Below are positions 25,777 through 34,637 of a DNA stretch of 64,000 nt, piece by piece. Every line of letters starts with the position of its first letter. The stretch's first letter is position 1. This DNA comes from Aureimonas psammosilenae (lineage in GTDB: Bacteria > Pseudomonadota > Alphaproteobacteria > Rhizobiales > Rhizobiaceae). The notes under the pieces were generated by a model. The model was given only the letters and a program-made list of their open reading frames with translations. It was not told the DNA's origin and ran no database searches. The stretch spans positions 124,001-188,000 of the forward strand of contig NZ_WEZG01000008.1 in assembly GCF_009176975.1 (NCBI RefSeq), written 5' to 3'. Made by a program: the position numbers and the translations under genes.

Positions 25777-26835
25777 ATGGCATCCGTGGATTTCGTCGGC
25801 GTTCGCAAGAGCTTCGGCGCGCATTCCGTCATCAAGGGCGTCGACATCCATATCGACGAAGGGGAGTTCGTGATCCTCGTCGGCCCGTCGGGCTGCGGCA
25901 AGTCCACGCTGCTTCGCATGCTGGCGGGGCTGGAGCACATTTCGGGCGGCGAGATCCGCATCGGCGAGCGGGCGGTCAACGACGTGCCTCCGAAGGACCG
26001 GGACATCGCCATGGTGTTCCAGAACTACGCGCTCTACCCGCATATGTCGGTCGCCGAGAACATGGCCTTCTCGTTGAAGCTGAAGGGCGCAGCGAAACCT
26101 GAAATCGAGAATCGCGTGAAGCCGGCGGCCGAAATCCTCGGCCTGTCGCACCTTCTCGACCGGTTTCCGCGCCAGTTGTCGGGCGGGCAGCGCCAGCGCG
26201 TCGCCATGGGCCGGGCCATCGTGCGCGATCCGCAGGTGTTCCTGTTCGACGAGCCCCTGAGCAATCTCGACGCGAAGCTGCGCGTTTCCATGCGCACCGA
26301 GATCAAGAACCTCCACCAGCGCCTCACCACCACCACGGTCTACGTCACCCACGACCAGATCGAGGCCATGACGATGGCCGACAAGATCGTGGTGATGCAG
26401 GACGGGCGGATCGAGCAGATCGGCGCGCCGCTCGAACTCTACGACCGGCCGAACAACCTTTTCGTCGCGGGCTTCATCGGCTCGCCCGCGATGAACATGC
26501 TGCACGGGCGGATCGACCCCGCCGACCCGGCGCGGTTCGTGACCGGCGACGGCATCGCCCTGCCGCTCGGGTCCGGCCATCGCGGCGAGCCGAATAAGGA
26601 GCTTGTCTACGGCATCCGGCCGGAAGGCATGCATATCGGCGGCACCATCCCGCTGGAGGTCGTGGTGATCGAGCCGACAGGCTTCGAAAGCCAGGTTCTG
26701 GCGAAACTCGGAAAAACCAGCGTCACCTGCGTTTTTCGTGAGCGCTTGAACGTCAAGCCAGGCGAGCGGATCGCGGTTTCCATCGATCCGGCCGCCGTGC
26801 ATCTCTTCGACGCCGCGAGCGGCGCCCGCCTTTGA
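25777..26835 (+). CDS. ugpC: UgpC/MalK-family ABC transporter ATPase
   Basis: 352 residues. Walker [11 protein letters not shown]-loop [12 protein letters not shown], signature [15 protein letters not shown], Walker [13 protein letters not shown] and the switch His in [10 protein letters not shown] are all present. Residues 240-352 form the MalK-type regulatory TOBE domain. The ATG at 25777 follows GGGAGGAACG. It powers uptake through the two permeases downstream. UgpC-like ATPases can be shared among sugar transporters, but here it sits with its own system. Confidence 0.93.
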   Translation: MASVDFVGVRKSFGAHSVIKGVDIHIDEGEFVILVGPSGCGKSTLLRMLAGLEHISGGEIRIGERAVNDVPPKDRDIAMVFQNYALYPHMSVAENMAFSLKLKGAAKPEIENRVKPAAEILGLSHLLDRFPRQLSGGQRQRVAMGRAIVRDPQVFLFDEPLSNLDAKLRVSMRTEIKNLHQRLTTTTVYVTHDQIEAMTMADKIVVMQDGRIEQIGAPLELYDRPNNLFVAGFIGSPAMNMLHGRIDPADPARFVTGDGIALPLGSGHRGEPNKELVYGIRPEGMHIGGTIPLEVVVIEPTGFESQVLAKLGKTSVTCVFRERLNVKPGERIAVSIDPAAVHLFDAASGARL

Positions 26836-26925
26836 CGGGAAACAAGGGCGAATAAGGAGCGCGCCGGGGCGGCGGGACCTGGCGCTGCGAGAAACAAGAG
26901 CATCCCGCCCTCTGGGAGGAGAACC

Positions 26926-28245
26926 ATGATCGACCGCAGACGCTTTCTGGCCGGCAGCGCGGGCGTCGCCGCCGCTTCCGCAGGGCTTGGCCTGCCGTTC
27001 GGGAGAGCGGCCTTCGCGCAAAGCGCCGCCGCCCCGCAATATACGCCCGAAGCCGGCGCTTCCTTGCGCGTCCTGCGCTGGACGCCCTTCGTGCCGGCGG
27101 AAGAAACGGCCTGGCTCGCCAACACCAAGAAGTTCACCGACGCCACGGGCGTTCAGGTTCGCATCGACAAGGAAAGCTGGGAGGACGTGCGCCCGAAGGC
27201 GGCTGTGGCGGCCAATGTCGGCTCCGGGCCCGACATGGTGATGAGCTGGTTCGACGATCCCCAGCAATATGCCGACAAGCTGGTGGACCTCACCGAACTC
27301 GGAACCAGCATCGGCGAGGCCAATGGCGGCTGGTATCCGGGCCTCGAATCCTACGCCAAGCGCGACGGCAAGTTCATCGCCCTGCCCGTTTGCGCCATCG
27401 GCAACGCGATCGTCTACCGCGACAGCCACATGAAGGCCGCCGGCTTTTCCGAGTTTCCGAAAGACACGGCCGGGTTCCTCGAACTCTGCAAGGCGATGAA
27501 GGCCAAGGGCACGCCCGCCGGCTTCCCGCACGGCAAGGCCGTTGGCGACGGCAACAACTACGCCCATTGGCTGCTGTGGAGCCATGGCGGCAAGATGGTG
27601 GACGAGAGCGGCAAGGTGACGATCAACAGCCCCGAAACGCTGGCCGCCGTCAACTATGCCATGGAGCTCTACAAGACCTTCATCCCCGGCACCGAAAGCT
27701 GGCAGGACGTCAACAACAACCGCGCTTTCCTGGCCGGTCAGGTGTCGCTGACGGCCAACGGCGTGTCCGTCTACTACGCCGCGCTGAAGGACGCAGGCCT
27801 GAAGGAGATCGCCGAGGACATGCGCTCCACCAACCTACCCATCGGGCCGGTGGGGCAATCGGTGGAACTGGCGCAGGCCTCGACCTTGTCGGTGTTCAAG
27901 CACACGAAGTTCCCCGAAGCCGCCAAGGCCTATCTCGCCTTCATGTATCAGGCCGACAACATGAACGCCTGGATCGAGGGCGCCAGCGCCTACTGCTGCC
28001 AGCCCTTGCGGGCCTTCGAGTCCAACCCGGTCTGGACATCGAACCCGATCCACGCGGCCTATGCGAAGGCTTCCGCCAGTCTTCGCCCCAACGGCTATGC
28101 CGGGCCGCTCGGCGCGGCTTCGGCCGGCACCATGGCCGACTACGTTCTGGTGGATATGTTCGCCGAGGCCGTCACCGGCCAGTCCGCGCCCGAAGACGCG
28201 ATCCGCAACGCCGAGCGGCGCGCGAACCGCTATTATCGCGTGTGA
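26926..28245 (+). CDS. Sugar-type ABC transporter solute-binding protein (SBP_bac_1)
   Basis: 439 residues with a Tat-like signal (IDRRRFLAGSAGVAAASAG, cleavage near AFA-QSA). The mature protein has the UgpB/MalE-type pattern, for example RVLRWTPFVPAEETAWLANTKKF and PDMVMSWFDDPQQYADKLVDLTEL. It binds a sugar, polyol or sugar acid in the periplasm and feeds the adjacent permeases. CTGGGAGGAGAACC precedes the ATG. A strong hairpin follows the stop, which may raise the amount of this protein relative to the permeases. Confidence 0.9.
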   Translation: MIDRRRFLAGSAGVAAASAGLGLPFGRAAFAQSAAAPQYTPEAGASLRVLRWTPFVPAEETAWLANTKKFTDATGVQVRIDKESWEDVRPKAAVAANVGSGPDMVMSWFDDPQQYADKLVDLTELGTSIGEANGGWYPGLESYAKRDGKFIALPVCAIGNAIVYRDSHMKAAGFSEFPKDTAGFLELCKAMKAKGTPAGFPHGKAVGDGNNYAHWLLWSHGGKMVDESGKVTINSPETLAAVNYAMELYKTFIPGTESWQDVNNNRAFLAGQVSLTANGVSVYYAALKDAGLKEIAEDMRSTNLPIGPVGQSVELAQASTLSVFKHTKFPEAAKAYLAFMYQADNMNAWIEGASAYCCQPLRAFESNPVWTSNPIHAAYAKASASLRPNGYAGPLGAASAGTMADYVLVDMFAEAVTGQSAPEDAIRNAERRANRYYRV

Positions 28246-28261
28246 CCTTGCCGGCATGAGC

Positions 28262-28292
28262 CACGGCCCGCTTCACCGGCAAGCGGGCCGTG
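28262..28292 (+). repeat. Intercistronic stem-loop after the sugar-binding protein gene
   Basis: CACGGCCCGCTT (28262-28273) pairs perfectly with AAGCGGGCCGTG (28281-28292) around CACCGGC. It starts 17 bases after the SBP stop and ends 36 bases before the permease start. No T-run follows, so partial termination or 3'-end protection of the SBP mRNA is more likely than a complete stop. Confidence 0.7.
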
Positions 28293-28328
28293 CCTTCCCA
28301 CGATGAGGCTGAAAGATCGAGCTTTCCC

Positions 28329-29273
28329 ATGTCCGTTTCCACCGCATCGCCACCGCCAAGCCGGCGCCGGTCCCTATCTGAGCGCTTGTCGCAAAGCCGG
28401 AACGGGCTCGGCTTCCTGTTCATGCTGCCGGCGGCGATCTTTCTTCTTTGCTTCCTCACCTATCCGCTCGGCCTCGGCGTCTGGCTCGGCTTCACCGATA
28501 CGACCATCGGCCGGTCCGGCGTCTTCATCGGTCTGGAAAACTACGAATATCTGTTTCGCGACCGGGTTTTCTGGCTCTCGGTGTTCAACACGGTTCTCTA
28601 CACCGCCGTCGCCTCGGTCCTGAAATTCGCGCTGGGCCTTTGGCTCGCGATCATTCTCAACGAGAACCTGCCCTTCAAGAACCTCTTCCGAGCGATCATC
28701 CTTCTGCCCTGGGTGGTGCCGACGGTCCTTTCGGCGCTGGCCTTCTGGTGGATCTACGATTCGCAGTTCTCCATCATTTCCTGGATTCTCATGCAGGCGG
28801 GCATCATCGACGCGCCGATCAACTTCCTTGGCGATCCGAACAACGCGCGCGCCTCCGTGATCGCGGCCAATGTCTGGCGCGGCATTCCGTTCGTGGCGAT
28901 CTCGCTGCTCGCCGGGCTCCAGACCATTCCGGTCTCGCTGCACGAAGCCGCCGCCCTCGACGGGGCGACCTCCTGGCAGCGCTTCCGCAGCATCACCCTG
29001 CCGCTTCTCACGCCCATCATCGCCGTCGTGATGACCTTCTCGGTGCTTTTCACCTTCACCGACTTCCAGTTGATCTACGTTCTGACCAAGGGCGGCCCGG
29101 TGAACGCCACGCACCTGATGGCGACCCTGTCCTTCCAGCGCGGCATTCCCGGCGGGGCACTCGGCGAGGGCGCGGCCATTGCGGTGGCCATGGTGCCGTT
29201 CCTGCTTGCCGCCATCCTGTTCAGCTTCTTCGGCCTGCAACGCCGCAAATGGCAGCAGGGCGGGACCGATTGA
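28329..29273 (+). CDS. Sugar ABC transporter permease, MalF/UgpA type
   Basis: 314 residues with six core membrane segments and the EAA loop EAAALDGATSWQRFRSITLPLLTP near residue 212. I chose ATG 28329; an upstream GTG at 28290 lies inside the intercistronic hairpin. It forms the membrane channel with the following gene, which begins 10 bases after its stop. Confidence 0.92.
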   Translation: MSVSTASPPPSRRRSLSERLSQSRNGLGFLFMLPAAIFLLCFLTYPLGLGVWLGFTDTTIGRSGVFIGLENYEYLFRDRVFWLSVFNTVLYTAVASVLKFALGLWLAIILNENLPFKNLFRAIILLPWVVPTVLSALAFWWIYDSQFSIISWILMQAGIIDAPINFLGDPNNARASVIAANVWRGIPFVAISLLAGLQTIPVSLHEAAALDGATSWQRFRSITLPLLTPIIAVVMTFSVLFTFTDFQLIYVLTKGGPVNATHLMATLSFQRGIPGGALGEGAAIAVAMVPFLLAAILFSFFGLQRRKWQQGGTD

Positions 29274-29283
29274 GAGCGAGGCC

Positions 29284-30186
29284 ATGACCGTTACCGCGAA
29301 CGAGCCCACCGGCGGCCATCTCACCGACGACGTCGTCGGCATGTCGCATCACGACACCCTGGCCCGCCGGATTTTGGTGATCTGGCTGCCGCTCGCCTGC
29401 TTCCTGTTCGTCCTGCTTTTCCCGTTCTACTGGATGGCGATCACGGCGGTGAAGCCGAACGACCAGCTCACCAACTACGCCGCCCATTCGCCCTTCTGGG
29501 TGGTCGGGCCGACGCTCGACCATATCCGCTATCTCCTGTTCGAAACCTCCTACCCGAACTGGCTCTGGAACACGCTTCTGGTTTCGACCTGTTCCACGGT
29601 GATCGCGCTGGCAGCCTCCGTCTTCGCGGCCTACGCCATCGAGCGGGTGCGCTTCACCGGCGCGCGGATCACCGGCCTCCTCGTGTTCCTGGCTTATCTA
29701 ATCCCGCCCTCGATCCTCTTCATTCCGCTGGCCTTTCTGGTCTTCCAGATCGGCGTCTTCGATTCGCGCCTCGCCTTGATCCTGACCTATCCGACCTTCC
29801 TGATCCCGTTCTGCACTTGGCTTTTGATGGGCTATTTCCGCTCGATCCCGTTCGAGCTGGAGGAATCGGCCCTGGTGGACGGGGCGACGCGCTGGCAGAT
29901 CCTGACCAAGATCGTGTTGCCGCTGGCGGTGCCGGGCCTCATCTCGGCCGGCATCTTCGCCTTCACGCTGGCCTGGAACGAGTTCATCTACGCGCTGACC
30001 TTCATCCAGTCCTCGGAAAACAAGACCGTGCCGGTGGGTGTCCTTACCGAACTCGTGCGCGGCGACGTCTACGAATGGGGCTCGCTGATGGCCGGCGCGC
30101 TGATCGGGTCCCTGCCCGTCGTGATCCTGTATTCCTTCTTCGTGGACTACTACGTTTCGTCCATGACCGGCGCGGTGAAGGAGTAG
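29284..30186 (+). CDS. Sugar ABC transporter permease, MalG/UgpE type
   Basis: 300 residues with six membrane segments and the EAA loop EESALVDGATRWQILTKIVLPLAVPGL near residue 197. The second permease of the pair, it closes the transporter operon. The conserved FTLAWNEFIYALTF segment is typical of MalG-like subunits. A long-range inverted repeat with a T-run follows. Confidence 0.92.
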   Translation: MTVTANEPTGGHLTDDVVGMSHHDTLARRILVIWLPLACFLFVLLFPFYWMAITAVKPNDQLTNYAAHSPFWVVGPTLDHIRYLLFETSYPNWLWNTLLVSTCSTVIALAASVFAAYAIERVRFTGARITGLLVFLAYLIPPSILFIPLAFLVFQIGVFDSRLALILTYPTFLIPFCTWLLMGYFRSIPFELEESALVDGATRWQILTKIVLPLAVPGLISAGIFAFTLAWNEFIYALTFIQSSENKTVPVGVLTELVRGDVYEWGSLMAGALIGSLPVVILYSFFVDYYVSSMTGAVKE

Positions 30187-30190
30187 GAGC

Positions 30191-30270
30191 AGAGGCGAAG
30201 TCCGATAGGCTTCACCGAGCGGCACTTTTCCACCGTCGCTTGGCCAAATCGCCCACCTTCGCCTCTTTTC
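30191..30270 (+). terminator. Possible compound terminator after the sugar transporter operon
   Basis: AGAGGCGAAG (30191-30200) and CTTCGCCTCT (30257-30266) are perfect 10-bp inverted repeats 56 bases apart, the second running into TTTT. A smaller AGCG/CGCT pairing lies inside. Fold and use as a terminator are inferred. Confidence 0.45.
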
Positions 30271-30393
30271 AGCGCAGTGAACTTAAGCAACTATGGGGGC
30301 AGATGAGCGGGACATCGTTCCCCGCATCGGATAGATGCTAGACGATCGGCCGGGCGCATCGTGCTTGGTTCCTCCTCCCCCCGTGGAAACAGT

Positions 30394-30900
30394 ATGAAGC
30401 GTCCGCCCCAATCCTTCGTCGTCGAACACAAGCGGCGTCCGCGCCGCGCGTCGGGCGAACCCGCCTCGATCTGGTCGGACGATGTGGGGCGCGAGTTGCG
30501 GGGCCTTCTGAGCGAGGATGCCCCGCCGCCCGCCGATGCGGTCGAAGCCTCCGCGGCGGCAATGCGCTTGTTCGCAGGCCAGGACATCGTGGCGCCGAAG
30601 CGCATCCTGGAAGCGCAGGCAAGCCCTTCAATCGAGGCGGAACCGCTCGTCGCGACGCCTGCGCCGCCCGCGCCGCGCCCGCGCGGCCGGCCTCGCAAGG
30701 TGGTGGCCGAAACGCTCGCCAGACCGGTCGAGGTTCCGGTCGAGCAGCCGGTCGAAGAAGCCGTCGCGCTGGAAGAAGCGGCGGACGAGAGCCCGGACGC
30801 TCCGCGCGCTTCCAACCGGCCGAGTTTCCGGACGCGTCGTTCGGCTGCGCGTAAAGCCCTGCCGCTTGCCGATCGCTGGCGGTGGAATCTCAGATACTGA
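30394..30900 (+). CDS. Small basic/acidic AT-hook protein
   Basis: 168 residues, mostly disordered. Residues 1-16 hold FVVEHKRRPRR, and near residue 95 the AT-hook PRPRGRPRK, which binds the minor groove of AT-rich DNA. A proline/valine/glutamate stretch (EVPVEQPVEEAVALEEAADESPD) follows, then an Arg-rich tail ending RWRWNLRY. It resembles short SyrB-like or nucleoid-associated proteins of rhizobia from memory, but I cannot assign a function. The ATG at 30394 follows GGAAAC; an upstream GTG at 30361 is less well placed. Confidence 0.65.
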   Translation: MKRPPQSFVVEHKRRPRRASGEPASIWSDDVGRELRGLLSEDAPPPADAVEASAAAMRLFAGQDIVAPKRILEAQASPSIEAEPLVATPAPPAPRPRGRPRKVVAETLARPVEVPVEQPVEEAVALEEAADESPDAPRASNRPSFRTRRSAARKALPLADRWRWNLRY

Positions 30901-30955
30901 AAGCCGTTGAGCGGGGCTTCTCCAAAGCCAAGCCAGCCGCGACCGAGACCTTCTC

Positions 30956-31357
30956 CTACCCCGCGACGATCTCGATGAAACGGCTATGCACCCAGCCCGA
31001 GCGGCAGGGTCCGTCATACGGCGCCCGCGCGGGACGGGGCGAAGAAACATCGCAATCCACCGACGCTCCCTTCGGAGAATAAACCACGCCGAGCCAAGGC
31101 CCGCGCTCGTCGCAGATCGTCACGGAGGCGCCTGGCTCAAGACGATCCCGTTCCCGCATCCTGGCTGCGGGGCCGTCGCGAACGGACAGGAAGCCGTCGC
31201 CCTTCGGATCGAGACCGATGACCCGGCCGAGGCTCGGGCACGCGTCGGACAACTCGTCGCCGCCGACAAGGACCGGGTCCATTCCTTCCGACATCGCGGA
31301 CGGTGGGACTATCGCGACACTCCATGCCAGCGCCAGAAGTCCGATCGCCAGTCTCAT
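30956..31357 (-). CDS. Secreted SH3-domain protein
   Basis: 133 residues with a signal peptide (MRLAIGLLALAWSVAIVPPSAMS) and a bacterial SH3 domain at about residues 50-130 (IGLDPKGDGFLSVRDGPAARMRERDRLEPGASVTICDERGPWLGVVY ... SGWVHSRFIEIVAG). Such domains often bind peptidoglycan or peptides. Four cysteines are present. The start overlaps the stop of the upstream small membrane-protein gene by four bases, and both follow the M48 protease gene, so the three form one operon. Confidence 0.8.
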   Translation of the reverse strand: MRLAIGLLALAWSVAIVPPSAMSEGMDPVLVGGDELSDACPSLGRVIGLDPKGDGFLSVRDGPAARMRERDRLEPGASVTICDERGPWLGVVYSPKGASVDCDVSSPRPARAPYDGPCRSGWVHSRFIEIVAG

Positions 31358-31806
31358 CTCTCGTCCTCGTCGTCGCGCGTCAAACGGAACAGCGCCCGCA
31401 GACGCCAGATGCGCTCGTCCCACCACCGCTCGAAAGCGCCATTCGCCGGGTCGAGGTCCAGATCGAACACCATCGGACGCTCGACGTTTCGCAGCGTCCA
31501 TCGGGTCTCCACGCCGGCCGTTGCGCCGTAGAACTGCAGCATGGAAAGACCGGAAACGCCGCGAACCGCACCCGCCTCGTCGCGCAACACGATCCAGCCC
31601 GGCGCGTCGCTGCCGCTTCCCGGCATGGCGAAAAGCATGCGCCGGCCGCAGACGTTGATCGTCCAGCGCCCGTCGGGACTTTCCTCGGTGAGATAGGGCT
31701 CAGTGCAGCGCAGCCGGCCTTCCGGCGCAAACAGAACCGAGGCCGCGCACAAGGCCGAAACGAAGCCCGCGCCGAGCGCGATGCGCTGGCGGATGGCCGC
31801 GTTCAA
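31354..31806 (-). CDS. Unknown small envelope protein with N-terminal membrane anchor
   Basis: 150 residues. A hydrophobic segment (about residues 8-27) leads to a periplasmic beta-rich region containing TEESPDGRWTINVCGRRMLFAMPG and DLDLDPANGAFERWWDERIWRLRALFRLTRDDEDER. I do not recognise a family. It overlaps the M48 protease stop and the SH3 gene start by four bases each, so the three proteins are made together. The SPDGRxT segment recalls the protein at 34010-34498. Confidence 0.65.
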   Translation of the reverse strand: MNAAIRQRIALGAGFVSALCAASVLFAPEGRLRCTEPYLTEESPDGRWTINVCGRRMLFAMPGSGSDAPGWIVLRDEAGAVRGVSGLSMLQFYGATAGVETRWTLRNVERPMVFDLDLDPANGAFERWWDERIWRLRALFRLTRDDEDER

Positions 31807-33953
31807 TCGCTTCTCGCGGCCAAGGCGCGCCGGGCATGGGCGGCGGCGAGGTAGCGTCCGACGAGGTCCGAGAACGCGTCGGGCTTCATGCCGCGGATGC
31901 CCATCGCGTCGAGTTCGACGATCCGGCGTTTGGGCTTCACCTTATTATAGAACGAGAAGCGCGCACGCACCGGAAGAGACGCGCGCTCGTTGATGCCGAG
32001 CTGCAGCGCGAGGCGTTGGGCGACGTGAACCTGATACCAGTCGACGTCGTGCCAATGGAGGGGTTCGGCCAGCCAGTGCGAGGCGAGGGTTTCCGGCGTC
32101 AGGACCATCAGCGGGCGGTTTGCCCGACGCCGGAAATACCAGGACGCGGCGAAGGAGAGGACGACGCCGACCGCCAGAATCGCCGCCAGGATGGCCTTCC
32201 CGGTTTCGTCGTAGCCGAAACCCATCTGGAGCGGGAACAGGTAGACGCAGCCGATGGCGACGGCGAAACCGCAGCCGATCACGACCATGGTCGTTGCCAA
32301 CGGGCCTGCATTCTCGAAGAGAACGACATCCTCCTCACCGACGCCCGCCGCCGCGGCTTCCAGTTCCTCGCGGATCTCAGTGCGAACGACTTCGGCGTTC
32401 GACAGGAACTCCACGCTCAACGCGCGGCAGAAGCTGTCCCAATCCTTGAAGGCCCGGCGGCCGAAAGACGGATGGCCGTCTTCGGGTCGGCGCGTCGCCT
32501 GCGCCAGCAACGCCTCGTCCGCCTCGACGCCGAGCGCCTGGATGCGCTGGATCGTCGGCGGATGGCTGTCGGTCGGGTGCGGCTGGCGGTCCTCCAGATG
32601 CTCGTCGGGGTCGGGGAAACCCTTCTCGCGGGCGAGCGCGCGCATGGCGGAAACGAGGTCCGGTCCCCCGTCCCCGCGCCCTTCGAAGGCCGCGCCCAGA
32701 ACGGCATGGACGGCCGCATCCGCCACGTGGCTTCGCACCAGCGCGGAAGCCGCGCCCGCCGGGGTGCTCGCCAGACAGCCCCGACGATCAGCTTCGAACT
32801 CGCGCAGACGGCTCCAGTGCCCGACCGCCGCATCGAAGCGCGACAGCGCGTGGTAGCCGAGCCGCAAGCTCGCGCCGATGCCGAAATCGCCCCGGAGGTC
32901 GGCTTGGTGAAGAGCGCCGAGCGAGCGTTGGAGGCTCGAATAGATCGGCACGAAACGCTGCGAGAAGGCCGTGTCCTCCCCCGCGAAATGCGCCAGTTCG
33001 TGCCCGACGATGGCGGCGATCTCGGCCGTGTCGAGAAGTTCGAGCATGGGGGCCGGCACATGCAGCGTGCGGCCCTCGATCACCATATTCTCGGGCAGGA
33101 GCCGCACCGGGCTTTCGGTGACATAGAAGCCGCTCGTCAGCCCGATCACGAGCGTATCGGGCAGTTCGGCCTCCACCCGGCCCGCGACGAGGCGCACGAA
33201 TTGCCAAAGGCCGGGCGCGTCGTCGGGCGTCACCACGCGGGCGTGCTCGACGATCGGCTCGGGTTCCAAGAGGGCGAACACGCGGCGCAAGCCCCGAACG
33301 GCGGTGATCGCGCAGAAAAGCGCAAGGCCCGCGAGCAGGATGCCGGCAAGACCGAGCTTTATCGCGTTGCCGGAAATCTCGCCCCAGAACGGCAGCGTCA
33401 GGGTTTCGAAGAGCGTCGCGCCGAGCCCGGCGAAGGCGAGCCCCAGCATCACGGCACCGAGCAGGAAGGGAAGCGCGAGCCGAAGCCGGGAAAAGCTGCG
33501 CAAAAGCTGGTCGCGCGAGCGACGCGCCCGTCGGCCCGCGATCTCGGACAGAAGCAGCCCGAGGCCCCCGCCGAAAAGCGCCAGCGCGCCGCCCGCGACC
33601 GTGAGATAGGCCAGCGGATGCCGGACGGCCGCAAGCTTTTGCAGCATGTCGTTGTCGTCGGCCGCTTCCTCGAACATGCTCGCGGCAAGCGAGGCGGAAT
33701 AACTCTGCCCGCCCTCGAACCGGATGCCGGCATTCGGATCGTCAGCAGCGATCGCCCGGATCTCGGCGAGGCTTTGCGCGATATTCACACCCGCTTCCTC
33801 GACCTCGACGCGCGTGGCGGAGGAGCGATCGAGCTGCCAGAGGCCAAGACCGATGAGAGTCAGCGGCAGGACCACCAACCAGAAAACGAGACCGACCGCC
33901 GGCGGCAAACCGCGCCGCCTCGCCCCCTCGACCGCTTGCTCCCCTTGCGTCAT
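31803..33953 (-). CDS. M48-family membrane zinc metalloprotease
   Basis: 716 residues. It has a membrane segment at about 22-40, a periplasmic stretch, two or three more segments between 110 and 230, the protease core with H318-E-L-A-H322 (VGHELAHFAGEDTAFSQRF), and two further segments near residues 560-630. M48 proteins such as HtpX and BepA degrade or mature membrane and outer-membrane proteins. It is much larger than HtpX, with a long C-terminal region of unknown role. It leads a three-gene envelope operon. Confidence 0.85.
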   Translation of the reverse strand: MTQGEQAVEGARRRGLPPAVGLVFWLVVLPLTLIGLGLWQLDRSSATRVEVEEAGVNIAQSLAEIRAIAADDPNAGIRFEGGQSYSASLAASMFEEAADDNDMLQKLAAVRHPLAYLTVAGGALALFGGGLGLLLSEIAGRRARRSRDQLLRSFSRLRLALPFLLGAVMLGLAFAGLGATLFETLTLPFWGEISGNAIKLGLAGILLAGLALFCAITAVRGLRRVFALLEPEPIVEHARVVTPDDAPGLWQFVRLVAGRVEAELPDTLVIGLTSGFYVTESPVRLLPENMVIEGRTLHVPAPMLELLDTAEIAAIVGHELAHFAGEDTAFSQRFVPIYSSLQRSLGALHQADLRGDFGIGASLRLGYHALSRFDAAVGHWSRLREFEADRRGCLASTPAGAASALVRSHVADAAVHAVLGAAFEGRGDGGPDLVSAMRALAREKGFPDPDEHLEDRQPHPTDSHPPTIQRIQALGVEADEALLAQATRRPEDGHPSFGRRAFKDWDSFCRALSVEFLSNAEVVRTEIREELEAAAAGVGEEDVVLFENAGPLATTMVVIGCGFAVAIGCVYLFPLQMGFGYDETGKAILAAILAVGVVLSFAASWYFRRRANRPLMVLTPETLASHWLAEPLHWHDVDWYQVHVAQRLALQLGINERASLPVRARFSFYNKVKPKRRIVELDAMGIRGMKPDAFSDLVGRYLAAAHARRALAARSD

Positions 33954-34009
33954 CGGCAATCTCGCGTTGTATCTGCGCCGGAGCATCAAGATAGGGGAAG
34001 AAAGGCCAA

Positions 34010-34498
34010 GTGCACGAGGCGACACGGTGGCTTTATTCGAAGCGCCGTGGAAGAGCATCGGGAATGCGCTCCGACGAACCTCATTCCAATGTGCCGCCCA
34101 CTGGTTGCGCCGGGCGCGGACCCAATCGTCTTCACCTTCCGCGAAAGGCTCTCGTTCTCGCCGCCGTTCTCCTGCTTTGCATGGCCACCTATCGCTATCT
34201 CGCGACGATGCCGGTCGGCACCGGCGAAACGCGCATCTCGCCCGATGGCCGTTTCACGGCTTCCGTGACGGAGTTCGCGCAAGCCCCCTTCTTCGCCGGC
34301 GAGCACCGGCGGTGGCTTCGCTACCGGATCGAGGGGCCGGGCCTCAGCCATCAGATCGAAACGCCGCCCTTGCCCGGCCCCGGCCCCGGATCGCGCGAAA
34401 TCCCGCCGGTGATCCGTTGGGATGCCGATTCCTCCGCCGTGGAGTTCGTGCTTCCTTCGCGAAGGCTGCGTCTCGGGACGCAACCGTTCACGCAATGA
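34010..34498 (+). CDS. Unknown single-pass membrane protein
   Basis: 162 residues from a GTG preceded by AAGAAAGG. A basic N-terminus (about 45 residues) precedes one membrane segment (KALVLAAVLLLCMATYRYL), then a periplasmic beta-rich region with ETRISPDGRFTASV. It lies between the M48 protease operon (divergent) and the alpha-2-macroglobulin gene. I do not recognise a family. It shares the layout and the SPDGRxT motif with the small protein at 31354-31806. Confidence 0.55.
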   Translation: MHEATRWLYSKRRGRASGMRSDEPHSNVPPTGCAGRGPNRLHLPRKALVLAAVLLLCMATYRYLATMPVGTGETRISPDGRFTASVTEFAQAPFFAGEHRRWLRYRIEGPGLSHQIETPPLPGPGPGSREIPPVIRWDADSSAVEFVLPSRRLRLGTQPFTQ

Positions 34499-34637
34499 CG
34501 CTGGTTACCGCGCGCGGCCGCACCGAAAGAGTAACATCGATGACCCGCGCTACTTTCGCTTGCCCCGGTGTCGGTCTGTCTGGCACATCTGTCGCCGGGT
34601 GAGGGCCCGTCGTCACGGGACGTCCATGGGGGTGGAT

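Noticed and set aside
28290-28328. GTG 28290 as an earlier start for the MalF-type permease
   Set aside because: It falls inside the 12-bp stem-loop after the SBP gene, and the extra residues are not membrane-permease-like.
31836-34268. An 810-codon plus-strand open frame opposite the M48 protease gene
   Set aside because: Same composition artefact; the minus-strand protease with HELAH motif and membrane segments is clearly the real gene.
34422-34637. Extending the alpha-2-macroglobulin start upstream to 34422
   Set aside because: The added region overlaps the end of the preceding gene and lacks a signal peptide; the ATG at 34638 gives a clear leader after GGGGGTGGAT.
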